Shown in pieces: positions 26,412 through 34,643 of a stretch of DNA of 64,000 nucleotides (within the stretch, counting starts at the first letter, position 1; each line of letters begins with the position of its first letter). Source of the stretch: Actinomycetota bacterium (GTDB taxonomy: Bacteria; Actinomycetota; Acidimicrobiia; Acidimicrobiales; Palsa-688). Below the pieces are notes generated by a model. That model was not told the origin of the DNA and ran no database searches. It saw nothing but the letters and a program-made list of their open reading frames with translations. The stretch is taken from the NCBI GenBank assembly GCA_021323695.1, contig JAJPKN010000009.1, positions 1 to 64,000 of the forward strand, in the 5' to 3' direction. Position numbers and translations under genes: made by a program.

Positions 26412-29168
26412 ATGACCTCCGGAGGCAACGCGGGCGGCGGCTGGGACGCCCTGGTGGTGGGCAGCGGGATCGGGGGCATGGAGTCGGCCCTCAAGCTCGG
26501 GGGCATGGGCTACCGCGTCCTGGTGGTCGAAAAAGAGCCGAGCGTAGGCGGGAAGATGATCCTACTGTCCAAGGTCTTCCCCACCTTGGACTGCGCCAGC
26601 TGCATATCCACTCCCAAGATGGCGGCGACCGCCCACCACCCCAACGTCACGGTCTTGACCGATGCCCGCGTCGAGCGGGTGACGCCCAAAGGCGACGGGA
26701 CTTTCGCGGTGAAGGTCCACCAGGAGCCCCGCTACGTGGACACATCGGCCTGCACCGGCTGCCGCCAGTGCGAGATGGCGTGCACCGTGGCCGTCCCCGA
26801 CCAGTTCAACGGGGCGCTGGTCTCGCGGCGGGCAGCCTACATCGCCTTCCCGCAAGCCGTGCCGCAAAAGGCGCTCATCGAACGAGCCGGCACCTCGCCT
26901 TGCACGTTCAACTGCCCCGCCGGCATCAAGGCTCACGGCTATGCCTCGCTGGTGCGGTCCGGCCTTTACGAAGAGGCGTTCAACCTCGTGGCGGAGACCA
27001 CGCCCTTGGTCGGCAGCTTGGGCCGCGCCTGCTACGCCCCCTGCGAGGCAGCCTGCACTCGGGGCCAACTGGAGGGCCCGGTGCCCCTCCGGCGCCTCAA
27101 GCGCTTCGTGGCCGATACCCATTACGCCTCAGCTCCCAGCCGTCCGGTGCCGTCGCTGGCCGGGCCTCCTACCGGCAAGCGGGTGGCAGTGGTAGGGTCA
27201 GGGCCCGCCGGCCTCACCGCCGCTTGGCTGCTGGGCCGCAAGGGCCACCATGTCAAGATCTTCGAGGCCGGCCCGGAGCCAGGCGGGGCCCTGCGCTTGG
27301 CCATCCCTTCCTACCGGCTCCCGGTGGAAGTGGTGGAACGGGACATTGCCAACCTGAAAGAGGTCGGGGCCGAGATCGTGACTGGTTCGCGCGTCGACGA
27401 CCTCGCCGCTTTGCGGCGCGAGGGCTTCGACGCCGTCTTGGTGGCAACCGGCACGCCTCTGGCGGCTAAGCTGGGCGTCCCCGGTGAGGACGAGCTTTCC
27501 GGCGTCCGGCCCGCGCTCGGGTTCCTCCGGGAGATCAAGCTCGGCCAGGCACCCGACCTGAGCGGCCAGAGCGTAGTGGTAGTAGGTGGGGGCAACGTGG
27601 CCATTGACGCCGCCCGCAGCGCCCTGCGCCTGGGCGCCCAGGCCGTGCACCTTGCCTGCCTCGAGCGTCGCGGGGAAATGCCCGCCTACGAATGGGAAGT
27701 CGACGAGGCACTGGCTGAAGGCGTCGAACTGCACGACGGCTGGGGCATCGCCGGCTTCGTGGGGGACGACGGCCAAGGCGGCCGGCCCGGTGCCGTGCGG
27801 GCGGTGCAGCTCATGCGCTGCACGTCGGTGTTCGGGCCCGACGGGCGCTTCAGCCCCACCTACGACCCCCAGGAGCGTTCCGAGCTGGCTTGCCAGCTGG
27901 TCGTGGTGGCCATCGGCATGGGCGTTGACGTGGCCGCCTTCCCCGAGCTGGCGAACGGGGGCCGGACGCTGCAAGCCGACCCGGTCACCTTGCAGACCGC
28001 CCTGCCCTGGGTGTTCGCGGCCGGTGACGCGGTCAGCGGCCCGTCCACCATCGCCAAGGCAGTGGGCCAGGGCCGCCGCGCCGCCCACATGGTCGACCGC
28101 TGGCTGGCAGGGTTGCCCCTGGACGGGTTGCCGAGCCCGCTACCGGAGGTGGACCGCTCCAGCGTCCTGGCCCGCCAGAGCTCGCACAGTTACCGGGCAC
28201 CTCTCGCCCCAGCCCCGGGGGCCGTACCTTTCCCCAAGGACTTCGCCGAGACCGAACCGGTGCTCACCGAGGACGAGGCCCGGGCGGCCGCCAGCCGGTG
28301 CCTGGACTGCGGCGTGTGCTCCGAGTGCCACCAATGCGTCAAGGCCTGCCCGGCCGGGGCCATCGACCTCGACATGCGGCCGCAGGACTTCGAGCTCGAA
28401 GTCCCCGCCGTGGTGGTCTCCACTGGTTACAACCTGTTCCCCGCCGAAAACAAGCCCCAGTACGGCTACGGCCAGTACCCCAACGTCATCACCGGGGTGC
28501 AGATGGAGCGCCTGCTAGCGCCGACCCGGCCCTACAACTCGGTGCTGCGCCCCTCGGACGGCAAGGCCCCCGAGCGGGTCGCGTACGTCATGTGCACTGG
28601 CTCACGCGACCAGACCGTTGGCAACCCGCTGTGCTCCAAGTTCTGCTGCATGTACTCGCTCAAGCAGGCCCAGCTGGTCATGGGCGCGCTGCCACTGGCT
28701 GAGGTCACGGTCCATTACATCGACATAAGGGCGGTCGGCAAGGGCTACGAGGAGTTCTTCGAGCAGGCCAAGGCGATGGGCACCAACTTCGTAAGGGGCC
28801 GGGTCGCCTCCATCAAGCAGGTCGGCGACGGGAACCTGGTGCTGCGCTACGAAGACGTCGATGGTGGTGGGGGCTTGGCCGAGGCCGAGTACGACCTGGT
28901 CGTCCTGGCCGTCGGGGTGCAACCCAACCCTGAGGCCGCCGGCCTGTTCGCACCGGGCAAGCTGGCGCTGAGCCCCTACGCCTACGTGGACGAGCCCGAC
29001 GAGGACCTGAACCCGGCGGCAACTGGCACCCCTGGGGTGTTCGTGGCTGGTTCTGCCTCCGGCCCCCGCGACATCCCCGAGTCAGTGCTCCACGCGGGGG
29101 CAGCTGCCGCCCAAGCCGCGGCCTGGATCGAACGGTCCCGACGGACGAGGGAGGCCATGGCCCTATGA
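26412..29168 (+). CDS. HdrA-GltD fusion: FAD/NAD(P) iron-sulfur oxidoreductase
   Basis: A 918-residue protein made of an HdrA split around a GltD-like module. Residues 10-110 are the HdrA FAD start (VVGSGIGGMESALKL; LDCASCISTPKM). A [4Fe-4S] site follows near residue 115 (CTGCRQCEMAC). Then comes the GltD/dihydropyrimidine-dehydrogenase part: CTFNCPAGIKAHGY, FAD loop VAVVGSGPAGLTAAW near 258 and NAD(P) loop VVVVGGGNVAIDAARSA near 388. Ferredoxin-like Cys (CLDCGVCSECHQC) at about 630 leads back to HdrA. It starts one base after the MvhD-like stop. The likely role is NAD(P)H-linked electron transfer in an Hdr-like complex. Confidence 0.88.
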   Translation: MTSGGNAGGGWDALVVGSGIGGMESALKLGGMGYRVLVVEKEPSVGGKMILLSKVFPTLDCASCISTPKMAATAHHPNVTVLTDARVERVTPKGDGTFAVKVHQEPRYVDTSACTGCRQCEMACTVAVPDQFNGALVSRRAAYIAFPQAVPQKALIERAGTSPCTFNCPAGIKAHGYASLVRSGLYEEAFNLVAETTPLVGSLGRACYAPCEAACTRGQLEGPVPLRRLKRFVADTHYASAPSRPVPSLAGPPTGKRVAVVGSGPAGLTAAWLLGRKGHHVKIFEAGPEPGGALRLAIPSYRLPVEVVERDIANLKEVGAEIVTGSRVDDLAALRREGFDAVLVATGTPLAAKLGVPGEDELSGVRPALGFLREIKLGQAPDLSGQSVVVVGGGNVAIDAARSALRLGAQAVHLACLERRGEMPAYEWEVDEALAEGVELHDGWGIAGFVGDDGQGGRPGAVRAVQLMRCTSVFGPDGRFSPTYDPQERSELACQLVVVAIGMGVDVAAFPELANGGRTLQADPVTLQTALPWVFAAGDAVSGPSTIAKAVGQGRRAAHMVDRWLAGLPLDGLPSPLPEVDRSSVLARQSSHSYRAPLAPAPGAVPFPKDFAETEPVLTEDEARAAASRCLDCGVCSECHQCVKACPAGAIDLDMRPQDFELEVPAVVVSTGYNLFPAENKPQYGYGQYPNVITGVQMERLLAPTRPYNSVLRPSDGKAPERVAYVMCTGSRDQTVGNPLCSKFCCMYSLKQAQLVMGALPLAEVTVHYIDIRAVGKGYEEFFEQAKAMGTNFVRGRVASIKQVGDGNLVLRYEDVDGGGGLAEAEYDLVVLAVGVQPNPEAAGLFAPGKLALSPYAYVDEPDEDLNPAATGTPGVFVAGSASGPRDIPESVLHAGAAAAQAAAWIERSRRTREAMAL

Positions 29169-29349
29169 GCGAGGACAGCCCGGCGGCGCGCCCAGGCGCC
29201 AGCACCCCGCCAAGCCCGGGTGACAAGGACAGCCCGGCTCCGCTTGAGGCGCCAGCACCCCGCCAAGCCCGGGTGACAAGGTCACCCCGGCTCGCCGGAT
29301 CGGCGTTTACGTCTGCCATTGCGGCGGCAACATCTCCGATTACGTCGAC
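29165..29349 (+). pseudogene. Displaced N-terminus of the second HdrA (frameshift by tandem duplication)
   Basis: ATG 29165, overlapping the previous stop (ATGA), opens a frame that runs into an imperfect tandem duplication: units start at 29174 (54 bases) and 29228 (53 bases). The one-base-shorter second unit shifts the frame. In the downstream frame, 29299-29349 encodes IGVYVCHCGGNISDYVDV, the conserved HdrA N-terminus, but that frame has a TGA at 29245 and no start before GTG 29350. Restoring the missing base joins both frames into one protein. Confidence 0.75.
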
Positions 29350-30987
29350 GTGGCCAAAGTCGTGGAGGCCGCTCGGGCCGAGCCGGGCGTAGTCGTAGCC
29401 CGCGAGGCCATGTTCACCTGCTCCGACGCGACCCAAAGCGAGATCGTCCAGGACATAACCGACAACCAGCTGGACGGGCTGGTGGTGGCTTCTTGCTCGC
29501 CCAAGCTCCACACCCTGACCTTCCGGGAGGTTGCCCGGCGGGCGGGGCTCAACCCTTACCAGTACACGCAAGTCAACATCCGCGAGCAGTGCTCCTGGGC
29601 GCACACCGACGACCCCCAAGGGGCGACCCAAAAAGCCACCAAGTTGGTCCGCGCTGGCATCGCTCGCACCGCCCTGTCCGAAGCCCTCCACCCGCTGGAC
29701 GTCGAGACCACGCCCAGGGTCGTGGTGGTCGGAGGGGGTGTAGCAGGGCTGCGGGCTGCGCTCGGCCTCTCCGACATCGGCCTCGAGGCCGTCCTGGTCG
29801 AGCGGGAGGAACACCTGGGAGGGCTGGTGGCATCGTTGGGCCCCATGTCCCCCCACGGCCGCAGCGGCCACGAAGTGGTGGCCCGGCTGGTGGAAGAAGT
29901 GGCCAGGCGCCCGGGCATCACCGTCCTCACCGGGGCCGAAGTGGTCTCCAAGGCTGGGACTTACGCCAACTACCACCTGGTCGTGAAAAGAGGGGACGAG
30001 CTGCTGGAGCTGGACGCCGGGCAGGTGATAGTGGCCACCGGGGCCGAGCCCTACCAGCCAGCCGAGGGGGAGTACGGCTACGGCCTGGAGGGCGTGGTCA
30101 CCCTCCCCCAGTTCGAAGCACTGCTCCAGGCCGGAGAGGGGCCAGTTGCCTACCAAGGCCGGCCGCTGCGCTCGGTCGCGTACGTCTACTGCGTGGGCAG
30201 CCGGGACGAACAGCACCCTTACTGCTCCCGCTTTTGCTGCAGCGCCACGGTGCACGCAGCCTTGCAACTGGCGGCGCGCAACCCCGGGGTGAGCCAGTAC
30301 CACCTGTACCGGGACCTGCGCACCTACGGGAGCAACGAAGCCCTGCTTTCCCAGTCCCGCCAGCGCGGGTCGGTCTTCGTGCGCTTCGCCGACGACGACC
30401 CGCCGGAAGTCACCCGGGGCACCACTGACGGCGGCCTTCAGGTGACCGTCCGGGACCAGCTGACCGCCGGAGAAGAGCTCCGGGTGGCGGCCGACTTGGT
30501 GGTGCTGGTGACCGGCTTGGTGCCTCACGACGACCCGGGCCTGGTGCGAGCCCTCAAGCTGCCGGTGGGCCGGGACGGCTTCTACAACGAGGTGCACCCA
30601 AAGCTGCGGCCGGTGGAAACCGTCGTCGACGGGGTCAGCATCTGTGGCACCTGCCAGGGCCCCAAGACCTCGGCCGAGGCGGTGACCTCCGGCCTGGCCG
30701 CGGTGGCACTGGCCGGGGCCCTACTGAAAGCCGGCGTGGCCCAGCTCGACCCTCAGGTCGCCAAGGTCGACCCTGTGCACTGCGACGGCTGCGGTACGTG
30801 CGTGGCCTCCTGCCCGTTTGGTGCGATCTCGATGGTCGACGGCCGGGCCAGCGTTGACCCCGCCGGTTGCAAGGGCTGCGGCGGGTGCGTGCCGGTATGC
30901 CCGCGCGACGCCATCGACCTGAAGGGCTACACCGATGCCCAGGTCCGGGCGGCAATAGACGCACTAGCCCAAGGAGTGCTGGCATGA
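29350..30987 (+). CDS. HdrA-like flavoprotein, second copy
   Basis: A 545-residue HdrA homologue as read from GTG 29350; its true N-terminus with the CHCGGN motif lies upstream out of frame. It has FTCSDATQ, VASCSPKLHTLTFREV, FAD loop VVVVGGGVAGLRAALGL, VYCVGSRDEQHPYCSRFCC and two C-terminal [4Fe-4S] motifs (CDGCGTCVASCP; CKGCGGCVPVCP). Unlike its neighbour it has no GltD insertion. It could pair with the fusion protein as in Qmo-type HdrA heterodimers. If the frameshift is real the product lacks one cluster ligand region and may be impaired. Confidence 0.82.
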   Translation: MAKVVEAARAEPGVVVAREAMFTCSDATQSEIVQDITDNQLDGLVVASCSPKLHTLTFREVARRAGLNPYQYTQVNIREQCSWAHTDDPQGATQKATKLVRAGIARTALSEALHPLDVETTPRVVVVGGGVAGLRAALGLSDIGLEAVLVEREEHLGGLVASLGPMSPHGRSGHEVVARLVEEVARRPGITVLTGAEVVSKAGTYANYHLVVKRGDELLELDAGQVIVATGAEPYQPAEGEYGYGLEGVVTLPQFEALLQAGEGPVAYQGRPLRSVAYVYCVGSRDEQHPYCSRFCCSATVHAALQLAARNPGVSQYHLYRDLRTYGSNEALLSQSRQRGSVFVRFADDDPPEVTRGTTDGGLQVTVRDQLTAGEELRVAADLVVLVTGLVPHDDPGLVRALKLPVGRDGFYNEVHPKLRPVETVVDGVSICGTCQGPKTSAEAVTSGLAAVALAGALLKAGVAQLDPQVAKVDPVHCDGCGTCVASCPFGAISMVDGRASVDPAGCKGCGGCVPVCPRDAIDLKGYTDAQVRAAIDALAQGVLA

Positions 30988-31217
30988 AAAGGGACCCCCG
31001 CGAGGTGGTGCGCGACGAACCGTTCGTGCGGCCCCGGCTGATCGAGGCGCTGGGGGAGGGCGCCATGACCGTACCGGAACTGGCGTCGGCCACCGGCTGG
31101 CCGCCTGAAGAGGTCATGGCCTGGGTCATGGGCTTGCGCAAGTACGGCTACGTAGCCGAAGAACCGGGCAAGGACGACGCCGGCTACTACCGCTACAGGG
31201 TGGTGAGGCGACGGTGA
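30984..31217 (+). CDS. Small winged-helix protein of the Hdr operon
   Basis: A 77-residue basic protein with a helix-turn-helix: TVPELASATGWPPEEVMAW followed by LRKYGYVAEEP, a winged-helix pattern. Its ATG overlaps the HdrA stop, and its stop overlaps the HdrC start, so it is embedded in the operon. Similar small proteins are seen in other Hdr-like operons. It might be a structural adaptor or a regulator; DNA binding is not shown. Confidence 0.7.
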   Translation: MKRDPREVVRDEPFVRPRLIEALGEGAMTVPELASATGWPPEEVMAWVMGLRKYGYVAEEPGKDDAGYYRYRVVRRR

Positions 31218-31597
31218 GCACCGCGGTGACGTCCAGCGGCACGGTCCCCAGCGGCACGGTCCCCAGCGGCCTGGTCCCCGGTAGGCCGGGGGCGGGCGGC
31301 CTGGTCTCCGACCGCTTGGTCCGCCAGCTCCGGAGCCTGGGGCCATTTGACGCAGACGCGTGCATGAACTGCGGGGTGTGCACCGCCACCTGCCCGTTGG
31401 GGACCGACCTGCTGCCTCGCCGGCTCTTCCGTTACGTCGTGCTGGGACTGGTGGAACGGGTGCGCTCGGAGCACGAGGCCGTTTTCTCCTGCCTACTGTG
31501 CCGGGCTTGCGAAAGCTCTTGCCCGGGTGGGGTGCACATCACCGCCAACGTCTTGGCCCTGCGCCATTGGTTGCTCAAGGACTGGGGAGAAGGCTGA
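31214..31597 (+). CDS. HdrC-like iron-sulfur subunit
   Basis: A 127-residue protein starting at GTG, with two [4Fe-4S] motifs: CMNCGVCTATCP and CLLCRACESSCPGG. It is typical of HdrC, which carries electrons from HdrA to HdrB. Residues 7-30 repeat SGTVPSG, from DNA copies of agcggcacggtcccc, and are probably disordered. It is joined to hdrB by a TGATG overlap. Confidence 0.85.
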   Translation: MSTAVTSSGTVPSGTVPSGLVPGRPGAGGLVSDRLVRQLRSLGPFDADACMNCGVCTATCPLGTDLLPRRLFRYVVLGLVERVRSEHEAVFSCLLCRACESSCPGGVHITANVLALRHWLLKDWGEG

Positions 31598-32715
31598 TGC
31601 CGCTGCCTGCTCAAGACGTGGTCGGGGTGCTCGCCGACAACCTGCGCCAGCGAGGTTCGGTCTTGCCCATCGGTGCCCGGCGAGCGCTGCGGTGGGCCAA
31701 GGAACAAGGGCTGCCTCGGGGCGGGCCGACTGTCTTGTACACGGGCATGATGTACCAGCTCGTGCCTCACATCGAGCGGCTGGTCAGCTGGGAGAAGTAC
31801 CTGGACCGCCCGGCGGTGGCCCGGCACTTGGGGCCGGCCCGCCTGGGCCGCCTCAGCCGGCTGGCCCGGTTGGCCAACCGTCACCTGAACGGGCTGGGCC
31901 TGATCGGCCTGTTGCCGGTGGGGACGGGCGAGCACGACCGGGTACCCAGCAACGTCGCCCGCCTGCTGCGGCACGCGGGCATCAGCTTCGGCTACCTCTA
32001 CGAGGAGGACCTGTACGCCGGTACGCTCGCGTGGGATCTTGGCGCCCACGAAGCGGTGGCTGCCCATGCACGCCGGGTCGCCGACATCTTTGCCAGGCAC
32101 GGCGTGCGCGAGGTGATAACGATCGACCCTCACACCACCCACATGCTCCGCTCGGTCTACCCCCGGCTGGTGCCCGGCTATGACGTGAAGGTCCGCAGTT
32201 ACCTGGAAGTGCTGGCCGAGCGTGGGCTGAGCGTGACCGGGCACGGGCCTGAGCCAGGCGCGAGCAGCCATCTCCAGCAGCCGGGCGCGGGTGGGCCAAG
32301 GCCGGGACCGACCGAGGTGGCGGCACCAGCAGCGCGCCAACCACAGGTCAGCGGTGACGGTGGCGGCCCCCAGCAAGGGCGGGTGACCTTGCACGACTCG
32401 TGCGCCTATGCCCGCTACGAGGGAGTAGTGCAGGAGCCCCGGCGACTGCTCCGATCCGTCGGGGTGAAGGTGGTGGAGCCCGAGAACTCCAAGGAGCGGA
32501 CCTGGTGCTGCGGGGGGCCAGCGGAGTCCCTTTACCCGGACAAGGCGGCGGCGGTGGCCGCCCAAAGGGTCAGCGAACTTGGCGCCGTAGCTTCGGAGTG
32601 CGTGACTATGTGCCCTATCTGCCTGGTCAACCTGCGCAAGGCCGCCGGGGGGACGGTCAGGTTCCGCGACATCTCCGACTACCTGGTCGAAGCGCTGGAC
32701 GCCGCCACAAGATAA
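31597..32715 (+). CDS. HdrB-like protein with one CCG domain
   Basis: A 372-residue protein. The C-terminal third contains the cysteine-rich CCG-type domain (HDSCAYARY; TWCCGGPAES; CVTMCPICLVNL) which in HdrB holds the catalytic noncubane [4Fe-4S] cluster. The N-terminal half has VLYTGMMYQLVPHIE but no matching Cys, so the first CCG domain is missing or degenerate. A Pro/Gly/Gln-rich linker of about 45 residues separates the halves. Last gene of the cluster; no terminator is obvious. Confidence 0.82.
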   Translation: MPLPAQDVVGVLADNLRQRGSVLPIGARRALRWAKEQGLPRGGPTVLYTGMMYQLVPHIERLVSWEKYLDRPAVARHLGPARLGRLSRLARLANRHLNGLGLIGLLPVGTGEHDRVPSNVARLLRHAGISFGYLYEEDLYAGTLAWDLGAHEAVAAHARRVADIFARHGVREVITIDPHTTHMLRSVYPRLVPGYDVKVRSYLEVLAERGLSVTGHGPEPGASSHLQQPGAGGPRPGPTEVAAPAARQPQVSGDGGGPQQGRVTLHDSCAYARYEGVVQEPRRLLRSVGVKVVEPENSKERTWCCGGPAESLYPDKAAAVAAQRVSELGAVASECVTMCPICLVNLRKAAGGTVRFRDISDYLVEALDAATR

Positions 32716-32874
32716 GGGGGCCCCACCCCAGCCGGAGCACTCCGCCCCGCTAGCGCTAAACCAGCCCAGCCGACGCTTGACCAGGCCAGACGAGGCCAGC
32801 CGCGCCGTTCAACCGGGCCCAGCCGAGGGCTCAGCCGGGCCCAACTGCGGCACCTAGCCGGTTCTTTGCCGCGT

Positions 32875-32904
32875 TACAGCCCTCAGAAGTACAGCCCTCA
32901 GAAG
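32875..32904. repeat. 15-base tandem duplication at the cysM stop codon
   Basis: Two exact copies of tacagccctcagaag (32875-32889 and 32890-32904). Read on the minus strand, the first-encountered copy ends the CysM protein with LYF and stop; the second repeats the same codons and stop. The protein is therefore unaffected. Confidence 0.85.
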
Positions 32905-33845
32905 TACAGTTCGTGGCGGGCGCGCTCGGTGACCTCGTCCAGGTCACCTGTCCAGACGTCCGTAGACAGGTACTTCCAGCCGCCATCGGGGGAAACGGTG
33001 ACGATGGTGGCCTCGTCCACCTCCATGGCACAACGAGCCACCCCGGCCATGGCCGCACCCGTGGAGATGCCGGCGAATATGCCCACGTCGGCCAAGCGGC
33101 GGGCCCACTCGATGCTCTCCCTGGGGCCCACCACCCGGTTGCGGTCGAGCAACGAATAGCCGTCGTTGTCGACGAACACGGGCGGGACGAACCCTTCGTC
33201 CAAGTTCTTCAAGCCTTCCACCGTCTCGCCCGCAGGAGGCTGCACGGCCCACACACGGACAGCAGGGTTGCGCTCCTTCAGGAACTTGCCGACACCGATT
33301 ATCGTCCCTGCCGTGCCGAGGCCGGCGACGAAGTGGGTGACCTCCGGGCAGTCCCGCCAGATCTCCGGCCCGGTCCCTTCGTAATGGGCCTTGGGGTTGG
33401 CCGGGTTGCCGTACTGGTAGGAAAACCACCAGTCGGGGTGCTCGGCCGCCAGCGCCTGCGCCCGGCGCATGGCACCATTGGAACCCTCAGCGGCAGGGGA
33501 GAAGATGATCTCCGCCCCGAAGGCCCGTAGCAGCTTGACCCGCTCGACGGAGACGTTCTCGGGCACCACCACGGTGAAGGGGTAGCCCTTGACCTTGGCG
33601 ATCATGGCCAAGCCGGCAGCAGTATTGCCCGAAGAAGACTCGAGGATGCGCTGGCCCGGCATAAGGCTGCCGTTTTTCTCTGCCTCCTCGATCATGGCCT
33701 TGGCGGCGCGGTCCTTGACCGAGCCACCCGGGTTGACGCCCTCCAGCTTGATGAGCACCCGGGCCTGGGGGTTGGGGCTGAGCTCGCTGACGTCTACGAG
33801 CGGGGTGTTGCCGATGGTGTCGAGGACGCTGTCATAACGAGCCAT
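32898..33845 (-). CDS. cysM: O-phosphoserine-type cysteine synthase CysM
   Basis: A 315-residue PLP enzyme of the mycobacterial CysM type. The PLP Lys is in NPGGSVKDRAA; SSSGNTAAG is the substrate loop; GGWKYLSTDVWTG near the C-terminus is shared with mycobacterial CysM. It condenses O-phosphoserine with sulfur supplied as a thiocarboxylate on CysO. It starts one base after the CysO stop codon. Together with mec it forms the protein-bound cysteine pathway. Confidence 0.9.
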   Translation of the reverse strand: MARYDSVLDTIGNTPLVDVSELSPNPQARVLIKLEGVNPGGSVKDRAAKAMIEEAEKNGSLMPGQRILESSSGNTAAGLAMIAKVKGYPFTVVVPENVSVERVKLLRAFGAEIIFSPAAEGSNGAMRRAQALAAEHPDWWFSYQYGNPANPKAHYEGTGPEIWRDCPEVTHFVAGLGTAGTIIGVGKFLKERNPAVRVWAVQPPAGETVEGLKNLDEGFVPPVFVDNDGYSLLDRNRVVGPRESIEWARRLADVGIFAGISTGAAMAGVARCAMEVDEATIVTVSPDGGWKYLSTDVWTGDLDEVTERARHELYF

Positions 33846-33846
33846 C

Positions 33847-34125
33847 TCATGCGCCCCCCGCCACGGCGGGCATGAGGGTCACGATGTCTTCGTCGTTGAC
33901 CTTGGCGTCCAGTTTCCCCAGGTAGCGGATGTCGTCGTCATTGACGAACACGTTGAGGTGGCGGTGCAGCTCCCCCTCGGGGGTGAGCAACGAGGCACGC
34001 AGCTCGGGGTACTGGCGTACCAGGTCCTCGAACACCTCGCCGACCGTCGCCCCCTCGGCTCGGACGCTGGCGCGCCCGGCGGCTACAGGACGGAAGATGT
34101 TCGGTAGACGGACTTCTACGGCCAC
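33847..34125 (-). CDS. cysO: CysO-like ubiquitin-fold sulfur carrier
   Basis: A 92-residue MoaD/ThiS-like protein starting at GTG 34125: VRLPNIFRPVAAG at the start, HRHLNVFVNDDDIR in the middle and a C-terminus of MPAVAGGA. The sulfur-accepting Gly-Gly is followed by one extra Ala; the well-known CysO ends exactly in GG. The adjacent Mec-type metalloprotease could remove it. The sulfur becomes a thiocarboxylate and is passed to CysM. Confidence 0.88.
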   Translation of the reverse strand: MAVEVRLPNIFRPVAAGRASVRAEGATVGEVFEDLVRQYPELRASLLTPEGELHRHLNVFVNDDDIRYLGKLDAKVNDEDIVTLMPAVAGGA

Positions 34126-34181
34126 GGTCCTCTCCAGTAATCCCGAGTTAGCTAATCGCCATTGTAGGGCATCCCGGGGCC

Positions 34182-34616
34182 CTAGCGGGCGGGTGAGCAC
34201 CAGCCCCGGACCAGCACCTCTTCCTCGGCCACGTCCTGGCCCACTATGCGGTAGCTGCGGAGCGAGGGCTCCAGGTCCCGCAACGAGACCAGCACGTAGT
34301 GCCAGTCGGGGTCGGGGGCCTGGGCGATGTCGGTGGGTGAGGGGAAAGCCTCGGTGTGGGTGTGCGAATGCCACACCCCGACCAGGGACCACCCTCTGGC
34401 TTCGGCGTCCCGGTCAGCCCGCAGCAGGTCCACCGGCTCGACGGTGTACAAGCGGGCCGAGCCAGCCGCGTTGCGCGCCGGGTAGGCCTCCAGCACCTCG
34501 ACGCTGCCTGCCTCGGCCCCCGGCCGGCCGGCGAGCAACCCGCATGCTTCCAGCGGTAGCCCGTCCAGGCAATGAGCGACCATGCGTTCCCATAGCGGCC
34601 GCGAGAGCACGAGCAC
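34182..34616 (-). CDS. mec: Mec-like JAMM/MPN+ metalloprotease
   Basis: A 144-residue Zn-dependent peptidase. The JAMM motif is complete: Glu in [11 protein letters not shown], then [14 protein letters not shown] (HSH, seven residues, Ser, two residues, Asp). In mycobacteria Mec releases cysteine from CysO-Cys. GTG 34616 is the likely start, facing smpB divergently. The operon order mec-cysO-cysM matches Rv1334-Rv1336. Confidence 0.9.
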   Translation of the reverse strand: MLVLSRPLWERMVAHCLDGLPLEACGLLAGRPGAEAGSVEVLEAYPARNAAGSARLYTVEPVDLLRADRDAEARGWSLVGVWHSHTHTEAFPSPTDIAQAPDPDWHYVLVSLRDLEPSLRSYRIVGQDVAEEEVLVRGWCSPAR

Positions 34617-34643
34617 GCCGCCGAGGCTACCGTGGCTCCCACT

